A stretch of DNA of 21,643 nucleotides from CAZFXZ01 sp964523165 (GTDB lineage: Bacteria > Patescibacteriota > Patescibacteriia > JACRDY01): contig CAZFXZ010000011.1 in the NCBI GenBank assembly GCA_964523165.1, forward strand, positions 1 to 21,643, written 5' to 3'. Shown here one piece after another: positions 15,960-21,643 of the stretch (its first letter is position 1; the number at the start of each line of letters is the position of its first letter). Both the position numbers and the translations under genes were made by a program. The notes below the pieces were generated by a model. The model ran no database searches. It saw only the letters and a program-made list of their open reading frames with translations, and was not told where the DNA came from.

Positions 15960-16346
15960 TTAGTCCGGAACGGCAATTTGTGGCCAGCCAAGGTCAAAGC
16001 TTTTTGCTTCGGTCGGACTGACACCATCAATTTCAAACATAATAGTACCGGGTTTGACGATGGCGACATAATGTTCGACCGCGCCCTTACCACCGCCCAT
16101 CGGCACTTCGGCGCTCTTGGATGTCACCGGCTTGTCCGGGAAAATGCGGATCCAAGTTTTACCACTGCGTTTTAAGAAACCAGTGATGACGCGACGAGCT
16201 GACTCAATCTGACGAGAGGTGATCCAAGAATTGTCCATCGACTTCAAACCAAACGATCCATAACTAACAGTCGTACCCGAAGAAGCTACGCCTTTGAGGC
16301 GTCCTTTCATAGCTTTGCGATGTTTGGTCTTTTTGGGAGCTAACAT
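15960..16346 (-). CDS. rplP: 50S ribosomal protein L16 (uL16)
   Basis: 128 residues; most bacterial L16 are about 136-145, so the C-terminus is slightly short. It starts MLAPKKTKHRKAMKGR. Conserved parts are ITSRQIESARRVITGFLKRS, KTWIRIFPDKPVTSKSAEVP, and MGGGKGAVEHYVAIVKPGTI. L16 contacts the A-site tRNA elbow and is needed for the active peptidyl-transferase centre. In E. coli an Arg in this family's RMGKGKG segment is hydroxylated; the corresponding stretch here reads PMGGGKG. It lies 3 bases after rpsC. Confidence 0.97.
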   Translation of the reverse strand: MLAPKKTKHRKAMKGRLKGVASSGTTVSYGSFGLKSMDNSWITSRQIESARRVITGFLKRSGKTWIRIFPDKPVTSKSAEVPMGGGKGAVEHYVAIVKPGTIMFEIDGVSPTEAKSFDLGWPQIAVPD

Positions 16347-16349
16347 ATA

Positions 16350-17012
16350 CTAGTTTTGATTTTCTAAATCTTGCTGGCGGACTTCACCACGATAAATCCA
16401 GACTTTGACGCCGATCGTGCCATAAACGGTATAAGCGGCTCCACGACAATAATCAATATCAGCGCGTAAAGTTTGGAGTGGCACCGAGCCATAAGACAAC
16501 ATTTCTTGACGAGCAATTTCGGCGCCGTTTAAACGACCGGCCACCACGACTTTAGCACCCAAAGCTCCGGCCCGTTCTACGCGACCCAAGGCCATTTTCA
16601 TGGCTCGACGAAAAGGCACGCGCTTTTCCAAATCGGCAATAATATCCAACATGACAATTCGTGAAGATAGAGCCGGTTTGGCCACTTCTTTGATACTCAA
16701 ATTGATAACAATCTTTTGGTTGCCAAAAAACTTTTGCTTGATCTCTTTGCGCAAAACTTCGATTTCTGCTCCACCGCGACCGATGATCACACCCGGCTTG
16801 CCAGTGTAAATACTAAAGGTCACCGTCCCGGCCGTGCGCTCAATGACTACTTTGTCGACAGCGGCGGCTTTGAGTTTTTTATCAAAAAATTTGCGGATCT
16901 TAACATCCTGAGCCAACTGATCGGCAAAATTTGCCTTGCTGGCAAACCAGCGGGAGTTTTGGCTGTAGATAGTGCCGATACGATAAAGTTTTGGATTGAC
17001 CTTCTTGCCCAT
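16350..17012 (-). CDS. rpsC: 30S ribosomal protein S3 (uS3)
   Basis: 220 residues, normal length. The N-terminal part has MGKKVNPKLYRIG and RWFASKANFADQL. A KH domain includes GKPGVIIGRGGAEIEVLRKE (about residues 72-91). The C-terminal domain has RRAMKMALGRVERAGALGAK, GRLNGAEIARQE and GVKVWIYRGE. S3 lines the mRNA entry channel. Only 1 base separates it from rplV, so its translation is likely coupled to rplV. No Shine-Dalgarno element is seen. Confidence 0.98.
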   Translation of the reverse strand: MGKKVNPKLYRIGTIYSQNSRWFASKANFADQLAQDVKIRKFFDKKLKAAAVDKVVIERTAGTVTFSIYTGKPGVIIGRGGAEIEVLRKEIKQKFFGNQKIVINLSIKEVAKPALSSRIVMLDIIADLEKRVPFRRAMKMALGRVERAGALGAKVVVAGRLNGAEIARQEMLSYGSVPLQTLRADIDYCRGAAYTVYGTIGVKVWIYRGEVRQQDLENQN

Positions 17013-17013
17013 A

Positions 17014-17475
17014 TTATTTCTTAATTTCTTTCTTAACTTCTTTTTTAACTTCTTTTTTCACTGCCTTGGCAACAGTTTTGGTGGCGACTTTTTTCTTGGT
17101 CAGTGATTGTTTTTCTGTCTTGACCTCAGACGTAACTTTGTCTTTTTTTTCTGACAAAACAATCGTAATGTGGGTCATTTTTTTGCGCAACATACTAGCT
17201 CGGCCAAAAGCCCGCGGTCGCCAGCGTTTGATAGTCGGACCTTGATCGGCGATTATTTTGCTGATGTACAAATCAGAGCTAGCTAGTTTAAAATTATTTT
17301 CGGCATTAGCCACGGCTGAGCGCAACAGTTTCAAAACCGGCTTGGCCGCATCTTTGGGCATGTATTGCAAGCGGGCGTCAGCGACCACCACATCTAAACC
17401 ACGCACGGTGTCAATAACAAGTCTGACCTTGCGAGGGGCGTTGCGGACAAATCTGGCTTTAGCAATAACATTCAT
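17014..17475 (-). CDS. rplV: 50S ribosomal protein L22 (uL22), with Lys-rich C-terminal tail
   Basis: 153 residues against a usual length near 110. The core carries KARFVRNAPRKVRLVIDTVR at the start, LRSAVANAENN in the middle, and the tunnel-loop region KIIADQGPTIKRWRPRAFGR at about 70-89. After the core (to about residue 112) there is an extra tail of some 40 residues rich in Lys, Val and Thr, ending in repeats of KKEVKKE. L22 lines the nascent-peptide tunnel; the tail would lie on the outer or surface side and is probably flexible. Confidence 0.97.
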   Translation of the reverse strand: MNVIAKARFVRNAPRKVRLVIDTVRGLDVVVADARLQYMPKDAAKPVLKLLRSAVANAENNFKLASSDLYISKIIADQGPTIKRWRPRAFGRASMLRKKMTHITIVLSEKKDKVTSEVKTEKQSLTKKKVATKTVAKAVKKEVKKEVKKEIKK

Positions 17476-17486
17476 ATTAATACAAA

Positions 17487-17771
17487 TTATTTAGTCACGG
17501 CTTGATCTTTAGCCATCTTGCCGCCGTGGCTGACAAATTTACGAGTCAAAGAAAATTCGCCCAACTTGTGACCAACCATATTTTCCGTGATCAAAACTGG
17601 CGTGTGGGTTTTACCATTGTGTACGCCAATTGTAAAGCCAACCATATCTGGTGTGACGGTCGAAGAGCGTGACCAAGTCTTGATCGGCGTTTTGTCGCCG
17701 GCTTTAGCCTTGGCAATTTTCTTCAACAAACTTTCGGCGGTAAAGGGACCTTTTTTTAGTGATCGTGACAT
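17487..17771 (-). CDS. rpsS: 30S ribosomal protein S19 (uS19)
   Basis: 94 residues, normal length. It begins MSRSLKKGPFTAESLLKKI. The signature IKTWSRSSTVTPDMVGFTIG and the following VHNGKTHTPVLITENMVGHK are fully conserved family features, as is LGEFSLTRKF. S19 lies in the 30S head and contacts S13 and the A-site region. It is 5 bases after rplB and 11 bases before rplV. Confidence 0.98.
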   Translation of the reverse strand: MSRSLKKGPFTAESLLKKIAKAKAGDKTPIKTWSRSSTVTPDMVGFTIGVHNGKTHTPVLITENMVGHKLGEFSLTRKFVSHGGKMAKDQAVTK

Positions 17772-17776
17772 ATAGG

Positions 17777-18619
17777 TTAGCGACGTTTCTTAGATTGACG
17801 ACGGCGAATAATCAAACGGTCGGATTGCTGTTTCTTGCGAGTTAAATGACCCAAGGCTGGTTTGCCGGTCGGTGTCTTGGGGTGCTTCAAACCAATCGGG
17901 TTACTACCTTCACCACCACCGTGCGGGTGATCGACTGGGTTCATAACTTTACCACGGACGCTGGGTCTGATACCCAAACGGCGCTTGCGGCCGGCTTTAC
18001 CATAACGGACGTTGCGGTGTTCGGAGTTACCCAAGACGCCAACGGTCGCCATACAGTTCTTTAAAACCAAACGAACTTCGCCGGACGGCATTTTTAATTG
18101 AGCGTACTTACCTTCGATGCCCATCAAGACAGCGCTACCGCCGGCCGACCGAACCAAAATACCACCACTACCGGGACGTAATTCAATAGCGTGGACGGCA
18201 GAACCTTCGGGGATGAATTCCAACGGCATGCGATTGCCAATTTCTGGAGCAATTTGCTTTTGGCTGGACATGACTAGACTACCAACTTGCAAACCTTCCG
18301 GGACAATCATATAAGCTTTTTGACCATTCAAATAAGACACGACCGCGATACGCGTAGTCCGACCCGGATCATATTCAATAGCCGTGACTTTGCCGGCAAT
18401 ATCAAAATTGTGGCGCAAAAAATCGACAGCGCGATGGAGACGCTTGACACCACTGCCTTGATGACGGACGGTGATTTGACCAGTGTAGTTGCGACCGGCG
18501 TGAGTTTTGCGACGAGAAATTTTGGCGCGCAAAGTCCGCTTGGCCGTAATATCCTTGCTACTCAAAACACTGCTGTGGCGGCGAGTCGGGGTGGTTGGTT
18601 TGTAAAGTTTAATGGCCAT
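17777..18619 (-). CDS. rplB: 50S ribosomal protein L2 (uL2)
   Basis: 280 residues from the ATG at 18619-18617 (MAIKLYKPTTPTRRHSS). The open frame begins 23 codons earlier, but that part overlaps rplW. Conserved parts include KRLHRAVDFLRH, the RNA-binding VRSAGGSAVLMG region, NSEHRNVRYGKAGRKRRLG, and the C-terminal VMNPVDHPHGGGEGSNP with the His implicated in peptidyl-transferase function. The basic end (LIIRRRQSKKRR) is slightly longer than usual. It starts 5 bases after rplW. Confidence 0.98.
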   Translation of the reverse strand: MAIKLYKPTTPTRRHSSVLSSKDITAKRTLRAKISRRKTHAGRNYTGQITVRHQGSGVKRLHRAVDFLRHNFDIAGKVTAIEYDPGRTTRIAVVSYLNGQKAYMIVPEGLQVGSLVMSSQKQIAPEIGNRMPLEFIPEGSAVHAIELRPGSGGILVRSAGGSAVLMGIEGKYAQLKMPSGEVRLVLKNCMATVGVLGNSEHRNVRYGKAGRKRRLGIRPSVRGKVMNPVDHPHGGGEGSNPIGLKHPKTPTGKPALGHLTRKKQQSDRLIIRRRQSKKRR

Positions 18620-18624
18620 ATAAA

Positions 18625-19059
18625 TTAGACACCTTCGTAAAGTGATAATGATTGTCCTTCTTTCAAAGTCACAATGGCTTTTTTCCAATCTTTGCGTTGG
18701 CCACTAAAACGACCGGTGCTGACTTTTTTACCACCGACCCACATGACGCTAACATCAACCGGATCAACATGGTATAAAATTTTTACAGCTTTTTTGATTT
18801 CCGGTTTGGTGGCCCGAGCCGAAACCACAAAAACGTATTGGCGGTGTTGGCTGACAATGGCGGCTTTTTCACTAACCACCGGCTTGATCAAAATTTTAGC
18901 AGCCTGAATTGTAGCCGGCGTCAAAGCCATGTCTGGTTTTTTGACAGTCGGAGTTGTTACCGCCTTTTTTTCAATTTTGGGCGCCACTTCAAGCTTAGCA
19001 ACTTTAGGATCAGTTGTTTGGTCGGCGGTTTTGCGATTTTTGAAAATATTTAAAGCCAT
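18625..19059 (-). CDS. rplW: 50S ribosomal protein L23 (uL23), with N-terminal extension
   Basis: 144 residues; the family is usually about 95-100. The core begins near residue 53 with AAKILIKPVVSEKAAIVSQH, followed by YVFVVSARATKPEIKKAVK, a segment with VDVSVMWVGGKKVSTG, and WKKAIVTLKEGQSL. The first ~50 residues (MALNIFKNRKTADQTTD onward) are a Lys/Thr/Pro-rich extension of unknown role. L23 sits at the tunnel exit and docks the signal recognition particle and trigger factor. It lies 3 bases after rplD and 5 before rplB. Confidence 0.96.
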   Translation of the reverse strand: MALNIFKNRKTADQTTDPKVAKLEVAPKIEKKAVTTPTVKKPDMALTPATIQAAKILIKPVVSEKAAIVSQHRQYVFVVSARATKPEIKKAVKILYHVDPVDVSVMWVGGKKVSTGRFSGQRKDWKKAIVTLKEGQSLSLYEGV

Positions 19060-19062
19060 AAA

Positions 19063-19791
19063 CTATTCTTTGGGAGTTTTTTTGCTGGTTTTTTTGGTGT
19101 TCTTTTTGGTCGTTTTTTTACTGGTTTTTTTGACAATTTTGGGTCGGTCTAAATCAGACGACTTGGGAGCAAAAACTTTTTGCACAACAGCCAACCCCGT
19201 TACGCTCAAAATCAAATATTTGTGTTTCAACAAATCAGTCACGTTCAAACTACCAGCGTCAGTGACAAAAACTTTGGCTAAATTTTTAGCTGAGCGCAAA
19301 ACCGGTTTGTCATCTTTAGCTTGACCAAAGACGGCGGAATTGTTTTTGACCGGTAAATTGTTTAATAAATTTAACAAATCTTTGGTTTTGATGATCGGCT
19401 GTTCAATTTTTTCGACAATGATCAATAAATCATTGGCCGCTTTGTCGGATAAAACCATGCGCAAAGCTTTGTTTTTCATCTTTTTGTTGAGCTTGACGCT
19501 AAAATTGCGTTCCGATGTCGGACCAAAAGTCACGCCACCACCACGCCACAACGGTGAACGAGTCGAACCGTGACGAGCTCGACCGGTGCCTTTTTGTTTC
19601 CACGGCTTGCGGCCACCACCACGCACTTCAGCGCGGCCTTTGGTGTCGGCGTAAGGTTTGCGCGCGTTTTTTTCAGCCGCCACCACAACTTGATGCAACA
19701 AAGCCTGACTGGCCGGAATTTCAAACAAACTCGGCAGCAAATCGATTTCGCCGGTTTTTTGGCCTGTCAAATTGTAAATGGCAGTTTTCAT
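19063..19791 (-). CDS. rplD: 50S ribosomal protein L4 (uL4), with Lys/Thr tail
   Basis: 242 residues against about 200-210 in most bacteria. The long tunnel loop is intact (DTKGRAEVRGGGRKPWKQKG, TGRARHGSTRSPLWRGGG; about residues 49-87). The C-terminal half has LLIIVEKIEQPIIKTKDLLN and, after it, LLKHKYLILS. The excess is a C-terminal tail of about 25 residues made almost only of Lys and Thr/Ser. In E. coli L4 also represses the S10 operon by binding the mRNA leader; whether that holds here is unknown, although a leader hairpin exists upstream of rplC. Three bases separate it from rplC. Confidence 0.97.
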   Translation of the reverse strand: MKTAIYNLTGQKTGEIDLLPSLFEIPASQALLHQVVVAAEKNARKPYADTKGRAEVRGGGRKPWKQKGTGRARHGSTRSPLWRGGGVTFGPTSERNFSVKLNKKMKNKALRMVLSDKAANDLLIIVEKIEQPIIKTKDLLNLLNNLPVKNNSAVFGQAKDDKPVLRSAKNLAKVFVTDAGSLNVTDLLKHKYLILSVTGLAVVQKVFAPKSSDLDRPKIVKKTSKKTTKKNTKKTSKKTPKE

Positions 19792-19794
19792 ATC

Positions 19795-20418
19795 TTAAGA
19801 GAATTTTTTGACTAAGCTGATTTCGACCAAACCGTTACGAGCGCCGGGTACAGCGCCTTTGATATACAAAATGTTTTGGGTCGGATCGATATCGACGACT
19901 TCAAGATTTTTGACGGTGATTTGATCGTCACCCATGTGGCCACCCATGCGCATACCTTTAAAAACGTGCTGGACACCGCCGGCGCCAATCGAACCAGACA
20001 TGCGCAATTGGTCTTTGTGACCATGGCTGGCCGGTGAACCATGGAAACCATGACGACGCACGACACCTTGAAAGCCCTTACCTTTGGACGTGCCGGTGAC
20101 TTGGACGACATCACCTTGATTAAAATCAGTTACAGAAATTTTGTCGCCGCGTTTTAACTCGGTAGCATCCTGATTTTTGAGACGAAATTCGCGGATAAAG
20201 GCAAAATTTTCCAAATCTTTAAGATGACCGGCTAAAGGTTTGCTGATTTTTTTCTTATTACCAAAACCCACCTGAACAGCTTGATAGCCATCGGTTTCGG
20301 CAGTTTTGACTTGGGTGACTGTACAAGGACCAGCCAAAATAGCGGTCACGGGGATTACCCGACCGTCGTCAGCGAATTTTTGGGTCATGTTGAGCTTTTT
20401 GCCCAAGATAACTTTCAT
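19795..20418 (-). CDS. rplC: 50S ribosomal protein L3 (uL3)
   Basis: 207 residues, normal length. The start is MKVILGKKLNMTQKF. The central loop has TGTSKGKGFQGVVRRHGF (108-125), GSPASHGH and SIGAGGVQHVFKGMRMGG (142-160), which reach towards the peptidyl-transferase centre. In E. coli the residue after SIG is the Gln methylated by PrmB; here it is Ala. It is the first gene of the ribosomal operon. rpsJ (S10), normally just before it, is absent from this position. The ATG is preceded by an A/T-only stretch with T at -1. Confidence 0.98.
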   Translation of the reverse strand: MKVILGKKLNMTQKFADDGRVIPVTAILAGPCTVTQVKTAETDGYQAVQVGFGNKKKISKPLAGHLKDLENFAFIREFRLKNQDATELKRGDKISVTDFNQGDVVQVTGTSKGKGFQGVVRRHGFHGSPASHGHKDQLRMSGSIGAGGVQHVFKGMRMGGHMGDDQITVKNLEVVDIDPTQNILYIKGAVPGARNGLVEISLVKKFS

Positions 20419-20430
20419 AATTGAAATAAT

Positions 20431-20460
20431 ATATTACAGTTTTCCACAGTTTTTTATCAA
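20431..20460 (-). promoter_or_regulatory. Possible second promoter close to rplC
   Basis: On the minus strand TTGATA (20460-20455), an 18-base spacer and TAATAT (20436-20431) resemble a sigma70-type promoter. It lies downstream of the terminator-like hairpin, so it would give a hairpin-free transcript with a leader of only a few bases. A/T-rich sequence makes chance matches likely. Confidence 0.3.
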
Positions 20461-20489
20461 AAAAACTAGAGTTTAGTCGGCTCTAGCTT
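20459..20489 (-). promoter_or_regulatory. Terminator-like hairpin (possible attenuator) in the rplC leader
   Basis: On the minus strand CTAGAG and CTCTAG form a perfect 6-bp stem around a 9-base loop. The stem extends by a G-T pair and two A-T pairs and is followed by seven T. It lies about 120 nt downstream of the predicted transcription start and 40 bases before the rplC ATG. The stem is only moderately stable, as expected for an attenuator rather than a full terminator. Confidence 0.5.
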
Positions 20490-20612
20490 GGCATGAAGTC
20501 AGTATTTATGCTCTAAAATTAGGCAAAAATTACCATACTTCATAGACCAGCGTAGATTATCCCGCAAAATTGGGAATTTGCTCCACTAATCAAAGAAAAC
20601 TTTGGTAGCAAT

Positions 20613-20641
20613 AGTGTATATCAGACTGACGATCGCGTCAA
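20613..20641 (-). promoter_or_regulatory. Putative main promoter of the ribosomal-protein operon
   Basis: On the minus strand -35 TTGACG (20641-20636) and -10 TACACT (20618-20613) are separated by 17 bases. It lies just downstream of the terminator of the preceding gene. Predicted start is near 20606, giving a leader of about 190 nt. Confidence 0.65.
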
Positions 20642-20653
20642 GAGCTAAATACC

Positions 20654-20693
20654 AAAAACCCCACCCTTTCGATAAACTTGGGGCGGGGTTTTT
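20654..20693 (-). terminator. Intrinsic terminator after the surface-protein gene
   Basis: On the minus strand AAAAACCCCGCCC pairs with GGGTGGGGTTTTT (one G-T pair) around a 14-base loop. The T-run is the end of the right arm. It starts 12 bases after the stop of the upstream gene. On the plus strand the wobble becomes an A-C mismatch, so it fits minus-strand transcription best. Confidence 0.85.
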
Positions 20694-20705
20694 GTTAACT
20701 AGTAA

Positions 20706-21643
20706 CTATTGGGTAATATCGGCACCGTATTCGTAGTCGGCAAACAGGGCCACGGGCATGTCTTTGACGTTTTTGAAGTCGTAATTATGAGCTTTAAAGA
20801 CGGCTTCGGAAATTATCCAACGAATGACATTGGGATATTCGACGACGTAGACTTTGGGGTCGGATTGGATCTTGACTAGACTACCTGGGGCGTAGCGGAC
20901 ATTTTTGCCCAAGGGGTAAGACAAGATGACGCTTTGTTCAACAGTTTTGACGTCTGTGAATTTAAAGTTCCAAGAAAAGAAGATGTCAGAGTTGAAGAAA
21001 GCATGGCGCATGTTGTCCGCGCCGATTAGGTAGACGGCGTCAAAACCTTGGACTTTGACTAGATCACCCGCCGTCAACGGTAAGGTTGAGTTGTTAGTAT
21101 TGGTAGTTTCGTCGAAGTCATCGACTGGCGTGGTCGGGTCGTTGTCAGTGACAGGTGGAGTAACTGGTGTGACTGGGGCACTGGGAGCGCTGGGGGCTGC
21201 GCCACCACCACCACCGCCGCCGCCGGAAGTTTTTAACATCGAGCCATTGACGGTTTGGTTTTGCGTGTTGATCGTGGTGGCTGCTACCGTGGTCGGACTG
21301 TGTCCACCGGCTGACAAACCAAAGGTGTAGTTGTTTTTGTTATTAGTCACACCACTGCTGTTGGCTTGATAGGCGTCAATAGAAGTATAGCTAGTGTAGC
21401 CATTACTACCTGTTTCGCCCATAGCTGTAGTGGCTGACAGGGTGTCGATGGCGGTAACAGTAACATCGTTAATCCGTTCACCATTTTGGGTTTGTGTGAC
21501 GTAGAGTCGGACGTCGTAATTAACGTCGAGCAAACCGGCGTTGACGTCATAGTCGGTGAAGGTGGTGTTATCAAGAGAAATCGTACTGGCCGTATCCACC
21601 GTCACGTCGATACCGAGTGAGGAGATAGAAGAATCGGCGATGG
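20706..21643 (-). CDS. Secreted surface protein with tandem ~55-residue C-terminal modules (partial, 5' end beyond window)
   Basis: About 311 residues are visible and the frame is open at the right edge, so the true start is outside; an internal GTG at 21605 is unlikely to be the start. The first part is Thr/Ser/Asn-rich and contains an Ig- or carboxypeptidase-regulatory-like stretch (RINDVTVTAIDTLSATTAMG, SNGYTSYTSIDAY). Then comes a run of eight glycines and a Pro/Thr/Asp linker. The C-terminus has two related modules: LVKVQGFDAVYLIGADNMRH followed by AFFNSDIFFSWNFKF, and LVKIQSDPKVYVVEYPNVIR followed by WIISEAVFKAHNYDF. I know such modules from secreted Patescibacteria proteins without an assigned function. 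The stop is TAG, followed by a terminator. Confidence 0.85.
   Translation of the reverse strand, partial: IADSSISSLGIDVTVDTASTISLDNTTFTDYDVNAGLLDVNYDVRLYVTQTQNGERINDVTVTAIDTLSATTAMGETGSNGYTSYTSIDAYQANSSGVTNNKNNYTFGLSAGGHSPTTVAATTINTQNQTVNGSMLKTSGGGGGGGGAAPSAPSAPVTPVTPPVTDNDPTTPVDDFDETTNTNNSTLPLTAGDLVKVQGFDAVYLIGADNMRHAFFNSDIFFSWNFKFTDVKTVEQSVILSYPLGKNVRYAPGSLVKIQSDPKVYVVEYPNVIRWIISEAVFKAHNYDFKNVKDMPVALFADYEYGADITQ

Noticed and set aside
5100..20418. TGA read as glycine, as in Gracilibacteria/Absconditabacteria
   Set aside because: All genes are complete at normal family length without any in-frame TGA, and glycine positions use GGN.
20419..20705. A tRNA or other known structured RNA in the gap before rplC
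   Set aside because: No cloverleaf, no GGTTCRA T-arm motif and no recognised riboswitch core; only promoter, leader hairpin and terminator are supported.
21190..21230. The GCC/ACC triplet run as a DNA-level microsatellite
   Set aside because: It encodes an eight-glycine linker in frame; some length variability is possible, but no separate element is indicated.

Overview
The window looks like a piece of a Patescibacteria (Candidate Phyla Radiation, CPR) genome of moderate G+C. The evidence is a compact ribosomal-protein block without rpmD (uL30), almost no Shine-Dalgarno sequences, zinc-type S14, basic tails on several ribosomal proteins, and two very large surface proteins with a two-helix VirB2/TrbC-like N-terminus of a kind I associate with this radiation. 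All genes run on the minus strand, so transcription runs from high to low coordinates. The standard code fits: every gene is open without reading through TGA. I cannot name a genus.

Layout in transcription order. (1) 21643-20706: the C-terminal part of a secreted protein (gene enters from the right edge), with a glycine run, a Pro/Thr linker and two copies of a ~55-residue module, closed by an intrinsic terminator at 20654-20693. (2) 20653-20419: a 235-bp gap with a good promoter, a leader of about 190 nt with a terminator-like hairpin, and a possible second promoter next to the first gene. (3) 20418-10171: merged S10 and spc operons, rplC-rplD-rplW-rplB-rpsS-rplV-rpsC-rplP-rpmC-rpsQ-rplN-rplX-rplE-rpsN-rpsH-rplF-rplR-rpsE-rplO-secY, mostly separated by 1-12 bases, closed by an intrinsic terminator. 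rpsJ is not in front of rplC and rpmD is missing. (4) 10081-8101: lepB (signal peptidase I) with its own promoter, then hisS. (5) 7967 to the left edge: rpsU (S21), yqeY, then two large paralogous surface proteins. The last is still open at base 1 after about 1,695 codons.

Functionally the window joins protein synthesis (20 ribosomal proteins counting S21, plus HisRS), export (SecY, signal peptidase) and likely clients of that export route (three large Cys-, Ig- or TIG-rich surface proteins).

The most interesting signal is in translation control. All 22 genes from rplC to hisS have a T directly before ATG and an A/T-rich upstream region without a Shine-Dalgarno sequence. rpsU alone has a purine-rich Shine-Dalgarno-like element, and its leader contains an arm that can pair either locally or with a sequence touching that element. 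In Bacteroidota, which also rarely use Shine-Dalgarno sequences, rpsU is a known exception tied to S21 feedback control. A similar loop may operate here.
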